A stretch of 64,000 nucleotides of DNA from Bufo bufo (Eukaryota > Chordata > Amphibia > Anura > Bufonidae): contig NC_053391.1 in NCBI RefSeq assembly GCF_905171765.1, positions 109,156,644 through 109,220,643 on the forward strand, given 5' to 3'. A program made the position numbers and the translations under genes. The notes under the pieces were generated by a model that was not told where the DNA came from, made no database searches, and was given only the letters and a program-made list of their open reading frames with translations. Of the stretch, positions 19,976 to 31,552 are shown piece after piece (positions within the stretch are counted from its first letter, which is position 1; every line of letters starts with the position of its first letter).

Positions 19976-20560
19976 GTAGGCATAGGTGCCCACTGTAAGA
20001 TTCAGACTCCAGTTTTGTCTGGCCTATTGATGGTTTAGGTGATGGGTGTCTGACCTGTGGTCCCTCACCTTGTAGCAGTGTCTGTAAAGCTGTATTTCAC
20101 TGATCGCTGTCTCTCTGATGCTTTCTGGAAGCAGAATTTGCTGATCTCCCTGGAGTGTTGGTCTCCCAGGAGAAGAATATCAGGTTCCTATGAACAGGAG
20201 CTCTGGCATGTGCTTCCTCTCCTCTGTCTAGCTCTGGCAGGAAGTAGGACCATCCCACTCCTACAGGATGGTTAGCCCTGTTCCTGTCTACTTTTGCAAC
20301 CTTACCCTCCTCTACTGGAATATACAACCAATACATAAAAAATAATTAACGTTACTACCGTATATACAATAGTTTCTCAGATACCCCCAGATAAGGGCAC
20401 TGCTCACTCAGCCTTCTCTTAAAAAGGAAATTAGCTGGTTTATCCACTACATTTGCTCACACGATGTTTCGCCTCACAGCAGAATCTCTCTCAAGCAATT
20501 ACAGGGTGCCACGTGTCACAGAAATATTGAGTTCACAGCAATGCATCACAATAAACATAT
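19976..20560. other. Unassigned stretch with a weak PLE-like motif
   Basis: No gene recognised. On the minus strand near 20,500-20,458 the order CTTGAGAGA, CTGCTGTGAGGC, GAAACATCG faintly recalls the hammerhead motif of PLE ends, but stem I does not pair, so I do not call a ribozyme. Confidence 0.3.
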
Positions 20561-20562
20561 TG

Positions 20563-21371
20563 ATAGAGATGATCGTATCAATTCTAAATTAATCGAATTT
20601 GACCCGAATTTACCAAACATTCGTTCAAATCCTCATCCGAATTTTTAACGATTCAATTCAGATGAATTTTTCAAAATGACATTGTCCATTTTTCAGATCA
20701 GAAGATTGGAAAGGTGAAGAAGTAGGATCACATGACCCAGGTGATGCTTGTGGCAGGCTATTGCTATCAAAAAGTGAACATTTTTGGACCACTTAAAAAA
20801 ATGTTGGAAATCTCACAGGCTCAGCTGTTTGTTACCACCATGCCTTTACACGTAGCCATATAGGTCATTGGTGCATAGTAATAATAAATTTGGCTCAAGT
20901 GCAATGTGGTTCCACCTACTTCAGTGAAAGTACCATTGGGAGACATCTGTTGTGTAGCTGTGACTTTTTCAAAAGTTGTATGTGACACAAAAGTAATCTG
21001 AAATTCTGACCAAATTTTCACTTAAAATCTGTGGGTGGCATCATAAAAGCCCCTACGTGCAACTTTTTGAAGCAAGAATTCTGCCATGCAGGGCTATTCC
21101 AACAGGTTGTGATGTTGATGACCCCGCTGATCAGCTGTTTCAAAAGGCAGCAGAGCTAGTATAAAATCATCAATATAACATCTTTAAATTCCCCACTTAA
21201 TTGATATGGAGTAAATGTAAAAATACCTCCAGGTGTCATAAATCATTATTAAAATCAGATCAATTCATTTACACAGAGCATGCAGCTAGAACACTGATTC
21301 CCATCTTTGCCCAAACTGTACTTCCAGAAGTGGGCACATTTAGCAGACCCTGGCAGTGCTGTGTGGTATGT
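20563..21371. repeat. Diverged frog-type repeat fragment
   Basis: Begins ATAGAGATGATCG and continues AATCGAATTTGACCCGAATTTACC, the same opening as the repeat at 21,372 in diverged form. The rest is unassigned and has no coding frame. Confidence 0.35.
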
Positions 21372-23505
21372 ACTAGAGATGAGCAAAACGAAGTTGACGA
21401 AGTGGAATTTGATCCAAATTTCAGGAAAAATTCAAATCATCCCGAAGTTGAATTTCCTCACACTTCGTTGTAACGAATCGTATTTTTTTCTAAAATAACT
21501 GCTGCACGTTACAAAAAGGAAGTAAGAAGCCCAGGAACGAGGGAGCACCCACAATGCCGAGCAGCCAGCCAATCAGCAAATAGCCAGCCCCTTTGATGTC
21601 ATATTACTATAAAAAGTCTCCTCCTGCCCGGTCTCCGCCATTTTACAGTGAACTTAGTGCAGGGAGAGAGGTTACAGGCACTAGGGACAGTGATAGGAAA
21701 GACTTTGTTCACGTAAAAATTACTATTGAGCTGTAAAGGGAAAGATTATTTATAGTGTAGGGAAAGGATAGGGAGGCATTATCTACACCATAGGAAGAGA
21801 ACAGGGACCAATAGGGGAGTGCACAGCCTGGGTAATAGGAGCAATTTCTATTATACCTTGCTGCACTAATTGGGGATACAAAGTGCTCTAATACTACAGA
21901 TTGTAAGTTGCTTGCACTATATGATACATCAGTGATTCCAGTAATCCTTAATTTTGTTATTGGGGTGAAACTGCGGTCTGATACTACAGATTTTAGGGTG
22001 TTCAAGTTCTTTTACACATAAATATACCAGTTAATCCCTAATTGTGGAATTGGTGTGATATTGCGGCCTGATACTACAAGTTTTGGGGGGTGTATTTTTT
22101 ATATATATGTACATCCATTCATCTTTGATTCTGGGGTGAAATTACAGCTTGATACTACAGATTTTAGGGTGCTCAAGTTCTATTATAGTCTCTATAATAC
22201 ATTGACCTATAAGGATAAGTTCACACTTTTGGTCATTTTTGGCCCCGTAACTGCCCAAATAAGTGAAGTGTAAAGTGATTCTAAGAGCGACGCCTGTCAT
22301 ACAGATGCAAAGTAACTGTTCCACTACCACAGCAGACTCCCTATGAGTGTTTCTGCAAGGCACAGTGTTCTACACCACTATACAGGCTCTCTGCAGCCAG
22401 GAAATAGCCGTTTTTTTTAAATGCAATTCATTTAAGGCTGCGTTCACACGGGCGAGATTTCCACGCGGGTGCAATGCGGTAGGTGAACGCATTGCACCCG
22501 CACTGAATCTGGACCCATTCATTTCAATGGGGCTGTTCAGATGAGCGATGATTTTCACGCATCACTTATGCGTTGCGTGAAAATCGCAGCATGCTCTATA
22601 TTCTGCGTTTTTCACGCAACGTAGGCCCCATAGAAGTGAATGGGGTTGCGTGAAAATCGCATGCATCCGCAAGCAAGTGTGGATGCGGTGCGATTTTCAC
22701 GCACGGTTGCTAGGTGACTGTCTATACACTGTATTATTTTCCCTTATAACATGGTTATAAAGGAAAATAATAGCATTCTGAATACAGAATGCATAGTAGG
22801 TGATCAATTGAGGGTTAAAAAATAAAAAAAATTAACTCACCTTGTCCTCTTGTTCGCGTAGTTCTCCCGGTCTTTAGTTCTTTAAAAAGATGAACTATGG
22901 GCTAAAGGACCTTTGGTGACGTCAGATCACATGCTCCAATCACAGGGTCCATCACCGCGGTGATGTAGCATGTGATCTGACGTCACCAAAGGTCCTTTAG
23001 CCCATAGTTCATCTTTTTAAAGAACTAAAGACCGGGAGAACTACGCGAACAAGAGGACAAGGTGAGTTAATTTTTTTTATTTTTTAACCCTCAATTGATC
23101 ACCTACTAAGCATTCTGTATTCAGAATGCTATTATTTTCCCCATATAACCATGTTATAAGGGAAAATAATAACATCTACACAACACCGAACCCAAACCTG
23201 AACTTCAGTGAAGAAGTTCGGGTCTGGGTACCACAGTCGTTTTTTTTATCACGCGCGTGCAAAACACATTGCACCCGCGCAATAAAAACTGAACATCGGA
23301 ACGCAATCGCAGTCAAAACTGACTGCAATTGCATTCCTACTCGCGCGGGTTTGCCGCAACACACCGGGACGCATCCAGAACTAATCCGGACACGCTCGTG
23401 TGAACGCAGCCTAAAAAAAATTGGGATCAAATCAAATCTTTTTGAGAAATTCGACGAACCGCTCGAATAATTTTTTTTTTTAAATCGCTCATCTGTAGTA
23501 TGTGC
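21372..23505. repeat. Dispersed repeat with TATA box and internal tandem copies, split by a MITE
   Basis: The left end TAGAGATGAGCAAAACGAAG and the right end (rc CTACAGATGAGCGATTTA) form weak inverted termini. A TATA-like CTATAAAAAG lies at about 21,612. Four diverged copies of a roughly 85-115 bp unit containing GATACTACAGATTTTAGGGTG lie between about 21,890 and 22,190. No protein is encoded. The Harbinger-like MITE at 22,436-23,411 interrupts it. Confidence 0.5.
22436..23411. repeat. 976-bp palindromic MITE, Harbinger-like
   Basis: The element starts GGCTGCGTTCACACGGGCGAG and ends with its inverse CTCGTGTGAACGCAGCC. Direct TAA flanks at 22,433-22,435 and 23,412-23,414 fit the 3-bp target site of PIF/Harbinger elements. 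The arms are almost perfectly complementary along about 470 bp and meet near 22,945 at CATCACCGCGGTGATG. Short frames inside are translations of the palindrome. Confidence 0.75.
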
Positions 23506-23920
23506 TAATATATGGCCATAAAGGTGGAGAAGAAAGCAGACTCAACAGCACAAACTGTGGGGTATAAGGCCCCATTAGACTGAACAATACTCAGGCCAAT
23601 TATCGGGAGCAGAAGTACATAAGAAGGCTTGTTCTCAATAATTGGCCTGTAATCAAGTGTTTCACTCGTTCATCAGGTGATCTGCGGCACCTTTAGATGG
23701 GTAGATAATCGGGAACAAGCATTAAGGAGCGTACTGGCCATAGCCCCTACAGAGAAATTTCCCAGCGGGCTGATACCCAGGGGGTCGCCCAAGCCCTCCT
23801 CATGGCTGCTGGCTGGGTACATAATGGTCTGATGCTCTCAGCATTAATTAATGCTGGGAGTATCATGTATTTATACACGAGGGCGCCAGTATTTTATGCT
23901 GCACTGTCATATTTGGTTCC
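23506..23920. other. Unassigned stretch left of the hAT element
   Basis: No coding frame or clear repeat. The sequence just left of the hAT insertion continues naturally into the sequence right of it at 30,428, as expected for a simple insertion. Confidence 0.4.
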
Positions 23921-24375
23921 GCTGGGGCGAGGGCCGGATTAAGAGCATCATGGGCCTGGTGCTAAGGATTTTGCTGGGCCTTTTTATGGAACTGCACTCA
24001 GTGTCTTAATTACATATATATTTTATCGATACCATTAAAGTATTTTGTTCCTGCAACTACCCCTTCATTTGGCGTCTATCTTGGCAACATGGAGGGGGAC
24101 CACGGGAGGGGGACCCTGAGGGTGGGGGCACCCTCAGGGCACTATAGTGTCAGGAAAACCGCTTTGTTTTCCTGACACTATAGTGATCATTTAACATGAC
24201 TATGAAGATTACTGTTTTCTAGCTGCTGTGGACTGTGGACAACAGCAGCTAGAAACAGTAATTTTCATAGAGCTGTGTTATGATTTATGGACACAGCACT
24301 CAGCATGCTTAGCCAGTCAGATAGAAGGCTGGCTAAGCATGCTGAGAGCTGTGTCTAAATACCATAACACATTAA

Positions 24376-25095
24376 AGGGATTCTGTCACCAGGTTTCACC
24401 CCTGTCAGCTAAACATATGCTGATGTTCAGGGCGTCTTCACAATTCCTAATGTGGGCTTATAAATGTCATCTGTGGGCTTATTTAGCTAAAAAACAGCTT
24501 TTACTAACCTGTCAGTCAAACAAATAAGGTGCCCAATGGGATGTTAATGGATGCAAGGTGCCGGCCGCACCCGCCGCCGTTCGTGCCTAGCGCCGCCTTT
24601 CCAGACTTCTGCGCCGCCTCCTAATCCTCTGTGCCGCCTCTCGCTCTCCCTCCCTCCCCCCTCCTCCTGCTGTAAGATCTCGCGCATAAAGGGGTTGAGC
24701 GAAGTGCCGGCGCATGCGCACTTCGCTGTAAGAAGCCAAATGGAGAAGTCCGCACGGGCGCATCAGGCAGAGCCCTGCGCGCAAGCGCGAGATCTTACAG
24801 CAGAAGGAGGGGTCGAGGGAGGGAGAGCGAGAGGCGGCACAGAGGATTAGGAGGCGGCGCAGAAGTCCGGAAAGGCGGCGCTGGGCACGAACGGCGGAGG
24901 GTGCGGCCGGCACCTTGCATCCATTAACATCCCCTTGGGCACCTTATTTGTTTGACTGACAGGTTAGTAATAGCTGTTTTTTAGCTAAATAAGCCCACAG
25001 ATGACATTTATAAGCCCACATTAGGAATCGTGAAGACGCCCTGAACATCAGCATATTTTTAGCTGACAGGGGTGAAACCTGGTGACAGAATCCCT
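24376..25095. repeat. Foldback MITE with TTAA target site
   Basis: Ends AGGGATTCTGTCACCAGG and its inverse are flanked by TTAA at 24,372-24,375 and 25,096-25,099. The arms are about 330 bp and nearly perfect, with a GC-rich centre of CGCC and GGCG runs near 24,590-24,900. TTAA fits Kolobok or piggyBac. The terminal 17 bp match 11 positions of the Kolobok end at 6097. Confidence 0.75.
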
Positions 25096-26129
25096 TTAAA
25101 GAAATTACTGTTTCTAGCTGCTGTGGACTAGCAGCTAGAAACAGAAATTTCTTTAATGTAAAATAAAAAAATAAAATAAAAATAAAAACAGGCACTCACC
25201 AGCTGGTATGTCTATAATTGGTGTCTTTATATAATAAAATCACACATAAAATATACATAAAATACCATATAGCATAAAATCAATATGCACTGAGATCTCT
25301 AGAATAGGTCAATTCCCCTTCACTATATATATAGCTATCAGGATGGATATGGTGCTCTTAGTCGTATATGATAGTATAAATGAGTATCCTATCCGGAAAC
25401 AATTGGTGTTATAGTGTGCATACAAATAACTTGTGATACAAATAAGGTCCAATATCCTGTAAATGAAATCAAAATAAAATAAAACACTTCAAATAGCACA
25501 GTACGTGTCCTGTGAAAAAATATACATACGTGTCCTGTGAAAAATAAGAAGAAATATCCTGTATAATTGTGTCCTGTGAAAGAAATCTTGTAGAAAACTA
25601 ATGGCAACTTCTTGTGTGAAAATATTGAAACTATGTCCCTCCAATGTATCGCTATTGTAGCAATATAGATCAATTCCTCTTTTGGTATTCTATATTTCAA
25701 TACCACACAGAGTCCGGAGTCAGGGTTAGGTAAGATATATGCGTTAAGATATGGAAGGTGGTCGGGTTTTATAACTGGGGCGTCCCCCTATTTTCAAATC
25801 CTCTTACCTTGCCCTTTAAAGTGACTGTCCTTTGTGAGGTTGCTGTTCCGGTGATAGCTGGGTCCTTCATATCTCCCGGGATAACACACGGGATCCGATA
25901 CTTTAAAGTTTCCTGCTTGCTGCTCGCTGGTCTCGGCGTTCCACGTGGTTTACTCTTTGCGTGTCACCGACCAGGAACCACTCTGCAGGATTTGCGTAAT
26001 CTCGCGATAGGTTGAACCAGCTTCTCTTTCACTGGAGTTTAGATCTATATGGAGATCTTACGATGACCAATACTGTATTAGGTAGGTCTTTGCTCGGGTT
26101 CAGGTGGGTAGTTTATCACTCGCAGGACC

Positions 26130-26171
26130 AGCCAGACGCGTTTCGAGGGTTCTCCCTCTTCCTCAGTGGCT
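26130..26171 (-). ncRNA. Hammerhead ribozyme, PLE1 left arm
   Basis: Minus strand: AGCCA, CUGAGGA, stem II GAGGG/CCCUC with an AGAA loop, GAAA, CGCGUC, UGGCU. AGCCA pairs with UGGCU as stem I, and cleavage would follow GUC. All core positions of the type I hammerhead are present with the minimal stem III known from PLEs. Confidence 0.75.
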
Positions 26172-26570
26172 ATAATGTGAGTACTACTACCCTCTTCTTT
26201 ATATACTCCGGCTTTCAAAAACCCCACCAAAACCCGGCATGGATTTCTAATATTCACACTTGACCCTTTCATCAATCTTCAATACATTCTATTAATATAT
26301 ATGTATATATATCCCTATAAACCCGTTCACCTTTTGTTTGGGCATATTATTAAAACCTTTATTTTTAAAAAACATAAATATCTTAAAATACGCATGAACT
26401 TAAAAAACCTCATCCATTGGATTCTATTTCCTTTCTTTTAATCTCTCTATATTAGATTAGCAGTACATTTTCGTTAGTAACACATTTAATTCAATTTCTC
26501 CTTATCCTCAATGTTTCGATCTCTCCACCTTTTTTGATTATTACTATAGAGATGTAGGGGATCCAGGCCC

Positions 26571-26675
26571 TGAAGAAATCCAAAAACCGCATCAAAAATC
26601 CAAAAAACGCATCAAACTCCAAAAAACGCATATGCGTCTTCTGTGCGTTTTCGATGCGTTTTTTAAGGATTTCAC
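26571..26675 (-). repeat. Short tandem expansion in the PLE1 left arm
   Basis: AATCCAAAAAACGCATCAAA-type units are repeated three times and face an inverse GATGCGTTTTTT. The matching place in the right arm (about 28,172-28,212) has only one unit, so the arms differ here although they are nearly identical elsewhere. Confidence 0.7.
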
Positions 26676-26995
26676 CCTCCCATATCTGTCTCCACAGTCT
26701 TATATCACCCGATGTACTTCTTCCCTATTTAGGGACAAAAAATATATAGGGACAAAAATATTTATTGACAACAAAAATCCAAAATTATTGTTTGACTCCC
26801 ATCTTATTACTTTAATGGAACTGGAATCTGTCGATTTCCCCTATCCATTTTCTCATTGGTTCCCTGGACATTTCTGATAATTTTTATGTTTATGATGTAT
26901 AAGAGGAGGGAGCCTACCCCCGAGGGAAGTGCCTGGTGCTGAATAACAGCCAGACTCAGGATATCCCATCAGAGGAAGGCACCAAACTCCACTGT

Positions 26996-27413
26996 CTACA
27001 AGAAACCAAACAGTTCAAAATCCGAGTTCAGTCCTCGTGGGAGGAGTGTTTCAAAATCAAATATCCGCCTGGATTCCTGCCTTGACATCCTGGCGATATG
27101 GTCTCCGCCTCTCCAATGTACATCCACCTTTTCAAAGGCCGCCAAAGACCATACCTTCAGGATTTTTGTTATGGCATTCTTTGTAGTGTAGTGAAAGGCC
27201 ATTCATAGCCATTTTTAATATTTGTAATGTGTTCTGCCAGTCTTTTTTTCAATGAGCGTTTTGTCCTCCCAATGTATTGTTTCTTACACTGGCATTCTAT
27301 CATATACAAAATATTATTTGAGCTATAGGTCAGGAACTCTTTTATTTTCCATGTAAAGGAATTTACCCGTGATTGGACTTCAGTGGTCTTCCTAGGAAAC
27401 TATGTGAGTTTGC
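26996..27413 (-). pseudogene. PLE1 GIY-YIG C-terminal fragment, left arm
   Basis: The minus-strand frame 27,202-26,996 ends with FDFETLLPRGLNSDFELFGFL, the C-terminus typical of GIY-YIG PLE proteins. The GIY-YIG core lies upstream in another frame. It has the same frameshift as the right arm. Confidence 0.75.
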
Positions 27414-27420
27414 GGGAAAT

Positions 27421-27847
27421 GTGGGATTTGCAAACTCACATCGTTTCCTAGGAAGACCACTGAAGTCCAATCACGGGTAAATTCCTTTACATGGAAAATA
27501 AAAGAGTTCCTGACCTGTAGCTCAAATAATATTTTGTATATGATAGAATGCCAGTGTAAGAAACAATACATTGGGAGGACAAAACGCTCATTGAAAAAAA
27601 GACTGGCAGAACACATTACAAATATTAAAAATGGCTATGAATGGCCTTTCACTACACTACAAAGAATGCCATAACAAAAATCCTGAAGGTATGGTCTTTG
27701 GCGGCCTTTGAAAAGGTGGATGTACATTGGAGAGGCGGAGACCATATCGCCAGGATGTCAAGGCAGGAATCCAGGCGGATATTTGATTTTGAAACACTCC
27801 TCCCACGAGGACTGAACTCGGATTTTGAACTGTTTGGTTTCTTGTAG
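27421..27847 (+). pseudogene. PLE1 GIY-YIG C-terminal fragment, right arm
   Basis: The plus frame from 27,421 reads CGICKLTSF, then NNILYMIECQCKKQYIGRT, the GIY-YIG nuclease signature (Y, then YIG about 11 residues on, then R of KKRL), and stops at 27,674. The last 68 codons follow in another frame (27,641-27,847) and are identical in protein to the left arm. The nuclease would nick target DNA for PLE insertion. Truncated and frameshifted, so inactive. Confidence 0.8.
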
Positions 27848-28618
27848 ACAGTGGAGTTGGGTGCCTTCCTCTGATGGGATATCCTGAGTCTGGCTGTTAT
27901 TCAGCACCAGGATCTCCCCTCGGGGGTAGGCTCCCTCCTCTTATACATCATAAACATCAAAATTATCAGAAATGTCCAAGGAACCAATGAGAAAATGGAT
28001 AGGGGAAATCGACAGATTGCAGTTCCATTAAAGTAATAAGATGGGAGTCAAACAATAATTTTGGATTTTTGTTGTCATTAAATATTTTTGTCCCTATATA
28101 TTTTTTGTCCCTAAATAGGGAAGAAGTACATCGGGTGATATAAGACTGTGGAGACAGATATGGGAGGGTGAAATCCTTAAAAAACGCATTTTTGATGCGG
28201 TTTTTGGATTTCTTCAGGGCCTGGATCCCCTACATCTCTATAGTAATAATCAAAAAAGGTGGAGAGATCAAAACATTGAGGATAAGGAGAAATTGGATTA
28301 AATGTGTTACTAATGAAAATGTACTGCTAATCTAATATAGAGAGAATAAAAGAAGGGAAATAGAATCCAATGGATGAGGTTTTTTAAGTTCATGCGTATT
28401 TTAAGATATTTATGTTTTTTTAAAAATAAAGGTTTTAATAATATGCCCAAACAAAAGGCGAACGGGTTTATAGGGATATATATATACATATATATTAATA
28501 GAATGTATTGAAGATTGATGAAAGGGTCAAGTGTGAATATTAGAAATCCATGCCGGGTTTTGGTGGGGTTTTTGAAAGCCGGAGTATATAAAGAAGAGGG
28601 TAGTAGTACTCGCATTAT

Positions 28619-28660
28619 AGCCACTGAGGAAGAGGGAGAACCCTAGAAACGCGTCTGGCT
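28619..28660 (+). ncRNA. Hammerhead ribozyme, PLE1 right arm
   Basis: Same motif as 26,130-26,171 in the inverted arm: AGCCA, CUGAGGA, GAGGG-AGAA-CCCUA, GAAA, CGCGUC, UGGCU. One stem II pair is lost (CUC to CUA), otherwise intact. Confidence 0.72.
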
Positions 28661-29734
28661 GGTCCTGCGAGTGATAAACTACCCACCTGAACCCGAGCAA
28701 AGACCTACCTAATACAGTATTGGTCATCGTAAGATCTCCATATAGATCTAAACTCCAGTGAAAGAGAAGCTGGTTCAACCTATCGCGAGATTACGCGAAT
28801 CCTGCAGAGTGGTTCCTGGTCGGTGACACGCAAAGAGTAAACCACGTGGAACGCCGAGACCAGCGAGCAGCAAGCAGAAAACTTTAAAGTATCGGATCCC
28901 GTGTGTTATCCCGGGAGATATGAAGGACCCAGCTATCACCGGAACAGCAACCTCACAAAGGACAGTCACTTTAAAGGGCAAGGTAAGAGGGTTTGAAAAT
29001 AGGGGGACGCCCCAGTTATAAAACCCGACCACCTTCCATATCTTAACGCATATATCTTACCTAACCCTGACTGCGGACTCTATGTGGTATTGAAATATAG
29101 AATACCAAAAGAGGAATTGATCTATATTGCTACAATAGCGCTACATTGGATGGACATAGTTTCAATATTTTCACACAAGAAGTTGCCATTAGTTTTCTAC
29201 AAGATTTCTTTCACAGGACACAATTATACAGGATATTTCTTCTTATTTTTCACAGGACATGTATATATATTTTTTCACAGGACACGTACTGTGCTATTTG
29301 AAGTGTTTTATTTTATTTTGATTTCATTTACAGGATATTGGACCTTATTTGTATCACAAGTTATTTGTATGCACACTATAACACCAATTGTTTCCGGATA
29401 GGATACTCATTTATACTATCATAAACGACTAAGAGCACCATATCCATCCTGATAGCTATATATATAGTGAAGGGGAATTGACCTATTCTAGAGATCTCAG
29501 TGCATATTGATTTTATGCTATATGGTATTTTATGTATATTTTATGTGTGATTTTTCTTATATAAAGACACCAATTATAGATATACCAGCTGGTGAGTGCC
29601 TGTTTTTATTTTTATTTTATTATATTTGTTACACAGGATGAATAGGTGAATCATCCAAAAAACAGATCACCTTAACCATATTAACAGATACGGGTGAGCC
29701 ACGATATATACATATCCAATTTCTTTAATGTGTT

Positions 29735-29945
29735 ATGTTATTTAGACTGAGCTCTCAGCATGCTTAGCCAGTCAGTAATTTTCATAGTGCTGTTATGATT
29801 TATGGACACAGCTCTCAGCATGCTTAGCCAGCCTTCTATCTGGCTGTGCTTCTTGAGAGTCACAGTCCACAGGCTCAGAAACAGCCAGATAGAAGGCTGG
29901 CTAAGCATGCTGAGAGCTGTGTCCATAAATCATAACAGCACTATG
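29735..29945. repeat. hAT subterminal palindrome
   Basis: CTCAGCATGCTTAGCCAGCC with TGGACACAGCTCTCAG is present in direct and inverted form. A related copy lies at about 24,280-24,345 near the other end of the hAT element. Confidence 0.6.
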
Positions 29946-30064
29946 ATTGCCCACCCTTCCAACTGGATGAGTTTATCTGATACCTGCTCCAGAAGCTCCT
30001 GCTGTCTCGCGGGCTGGTGTGGCTGAGCGCTGTGGGCCGTGTGCTGGTCGAAACTGCTGAGCAG

Positions 30065-30306
30065 GTTGTACACAGCGCAGCGTGCAGGAGGGATAACCGC
30101 GGGCGCACTGAGGTCATATCCGGCGGGCCGGCATTACAGGAACCGCACCAGCTGCTCTGACGTCCTGCCGCCGGATATCCTGTGACGTATATATCCGGTG
30201 GCAGGACGTCAGAGCAGCTGGTGCTGTTCCTGTAATGCCGCGGCCCGCCGGATATGACCTCAGTGCGCCTGCGGTTATCCCTCCTGCACGCTGCGCTGTG
30301 TACAAC
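30065..30306. repeat. GC-rich 242-bp foldback
   Basis: GTTGTACACAGCGCAGCG at 30,065 is inverted at 30,306. The arms of about 110 bp meet near 30,185 at CCGGATAT...ATATCCGG. It lies within the hAT element next to its right end. Confidence 0.7.
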
Positions 30307-30427
30307 AGAGGACTTTTACGCGGGCCGCTCCCGACGGCCTTTTGGCTGGCGGATGGGCCTATTTTATGGTAGGGGCTTGGAGCTGCAGCTCCATCAGCCC
30401 CTACGTCAATCCGGCCCTGGCTGGGGC

Positions 30428-31470
30428 TGTATTCTGTGCTTCACTATGGTATTACAGGTCCCGCCTACTTTTGTTTTTCCTTTCTACTTCTGTTGCTCTT
30501 TCAACTGTCAATTTGGACCTGTCTACAATATGGTGCCACGTTTAGGTTTTTTCCAGGGCCACTTCAAGTTCCCAGTCCACACCTGTGGGCTGGCATACAA
30601 ATGTTCATCCCCGATAATCTGCCTGTATATCAGGCAGTGAACATCCACCTTAAGAAAGGGAGTCCCCCTCTGACCCCTTCTCCACGCATCTTTGTAGGTT
30701 GGTGGTGGTAGGAGTAAAGCATGTGGTGCATGGACAATTAATCTACAGTATATTGAAGTTTAATCTATGTTGAAGTTGTGGGTAAGTACACAGATTTAGC
30801 TGTACAGAGTCAATACAACAAAACTTATGCCCCCACCTATAACTTTATATGAGGTGCAGGCAATATCTCTTAAAGCTGCGGGCAGGTGAGTGCCTGGGTT
30901 TCTTGGGGTTAGGTCTAGCATATCTTTGAGACACCCTTTACTAACCTGGTGATAGCATGAGGCCAAAAGATATAGGGAGGGGATCAGACGCACATTTAGG
31001 ACGGGGAGCTTAAAGGCATACTGTACATGCTGCTGTTCCCTAGCATGAAGGACTTTGCTGGTGCATATCCCTAGGGCTGCGCACTGTATTCCCAGTTGTA
31101 CGCATACACGTACCTTGAAAAACACTGGTCTAAATTGCAGTGTCTGTAGAGTTGTCAAAGTATAAAGTCAGTTTTCCTTCACCTGCTTCCTTCAAATACA
31201 ATTTGTGAATACTGACATCACATTCAGGACTCTGGATTAAAATCTAGTTCTATGCTGTTTTAGTTGGATGACCGTTTACAGTTACATCCATTATAATTGA
31301 CTATGATCTCAGAAACTAGAATACAATTCCTCTAGATACACACTGCTAATTTTTTTTTGTCTTTTAATCTAAACTGCTTCAAAATTTCTTGATGTATCTT
31401 TAGAGCAGTAAGACCTTTGTTTTTCTGATACAGAGCTACAAATCTCCTGCCTAGCTTTCTGACTACCTGC
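30428..31470. other. Unassigned single-copy-like stretch
   Basis: Several short frames on both strands, none with a recognisable domain, splice context or codon bias. I see no gene or transposon end here. Confidence 0.4.
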
Positions 31471-31475
31471 AGGTA

Positions 31476-31552
31476 CCATTAGAGGGCGCATGGGAGTTTA
31501 CACATGGAACCAACAAGAAGCAGCAGGCAGCTCTCACACTCCCTCTGGTGGT
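31476..31552. promoter_or_regulatory. Two facing CTCF-like motifs
   Basis: Plus strand 31,476-31,489 reads CCATTAGAGGGCGC (13 of 14 positions of the CTCF core). About 50 bp further on, the minus strand at about 31,552-31,539 reads CCACCAGAGGGAGT (12 of 14). Opposite orientation at this spacing is notable, but occupancy is unproven. Confidence 0.35.

Larger units (their letters stand above)
25160..29717 (-). mobile_element. PLE1: palindromic Penelope-like element
   Basis: The TSD AATTTCTTTAATGT lies at 25,146-25,159 and 29,718-29,731. Two 2.2-kb arms (25,160-27,413 minus, 27,430-29,640 plus) are near-perfect inverted copies around a 16-bp centre. Each holds the C-terminal GIY-YIG part of a PLE, its 3' UTR and a hammerhead. 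About 75 bp of extra DNA (29,641-29,717) sits on one side only. Reverse transcriptase is absent from both arms. Confidence 0.85.
23929..30419. mobile_element. Non-autonomous hAT element, enlarged by nested insertions
   Basis: Termini GAGGGCCGGATT (23,929) and inverse AATCCGGCCCTG (30,419) are flanked by the direct 8-bp repeat GCTGGGGC (23,921-23,928 and 30,420-30,427). An 8-bp TSD with CAGGG-type ends is diagnostic of hAT. Without its two insertions (24,376-25,095 and 25,160-29,717) it is only about 1.2 kb and holds no transposase, just subterminal palindromes at 24,139-24,185, about 24,190-24,365, 29,735-29,945 and 30,065-30,306. Confidence 0.75.

Noticed and set aside
20458..20500. Hammerhead-like string on the minus strand
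   Set aside because: GAAA and a stem II are suggestive, but the CUGANGA core and stem I pairing are absent.
22370..23470. Open frames over the GC-rich repeat
   Set aside because: They mirror each other on both strands because the DNA is a palindrome. No domain is seen.
25758..26263. Paired frames repeated at 28,527-29,032
   Set aside because: They are the two arms of the PLE1 palindrome, and the proteins show no conserved domain.
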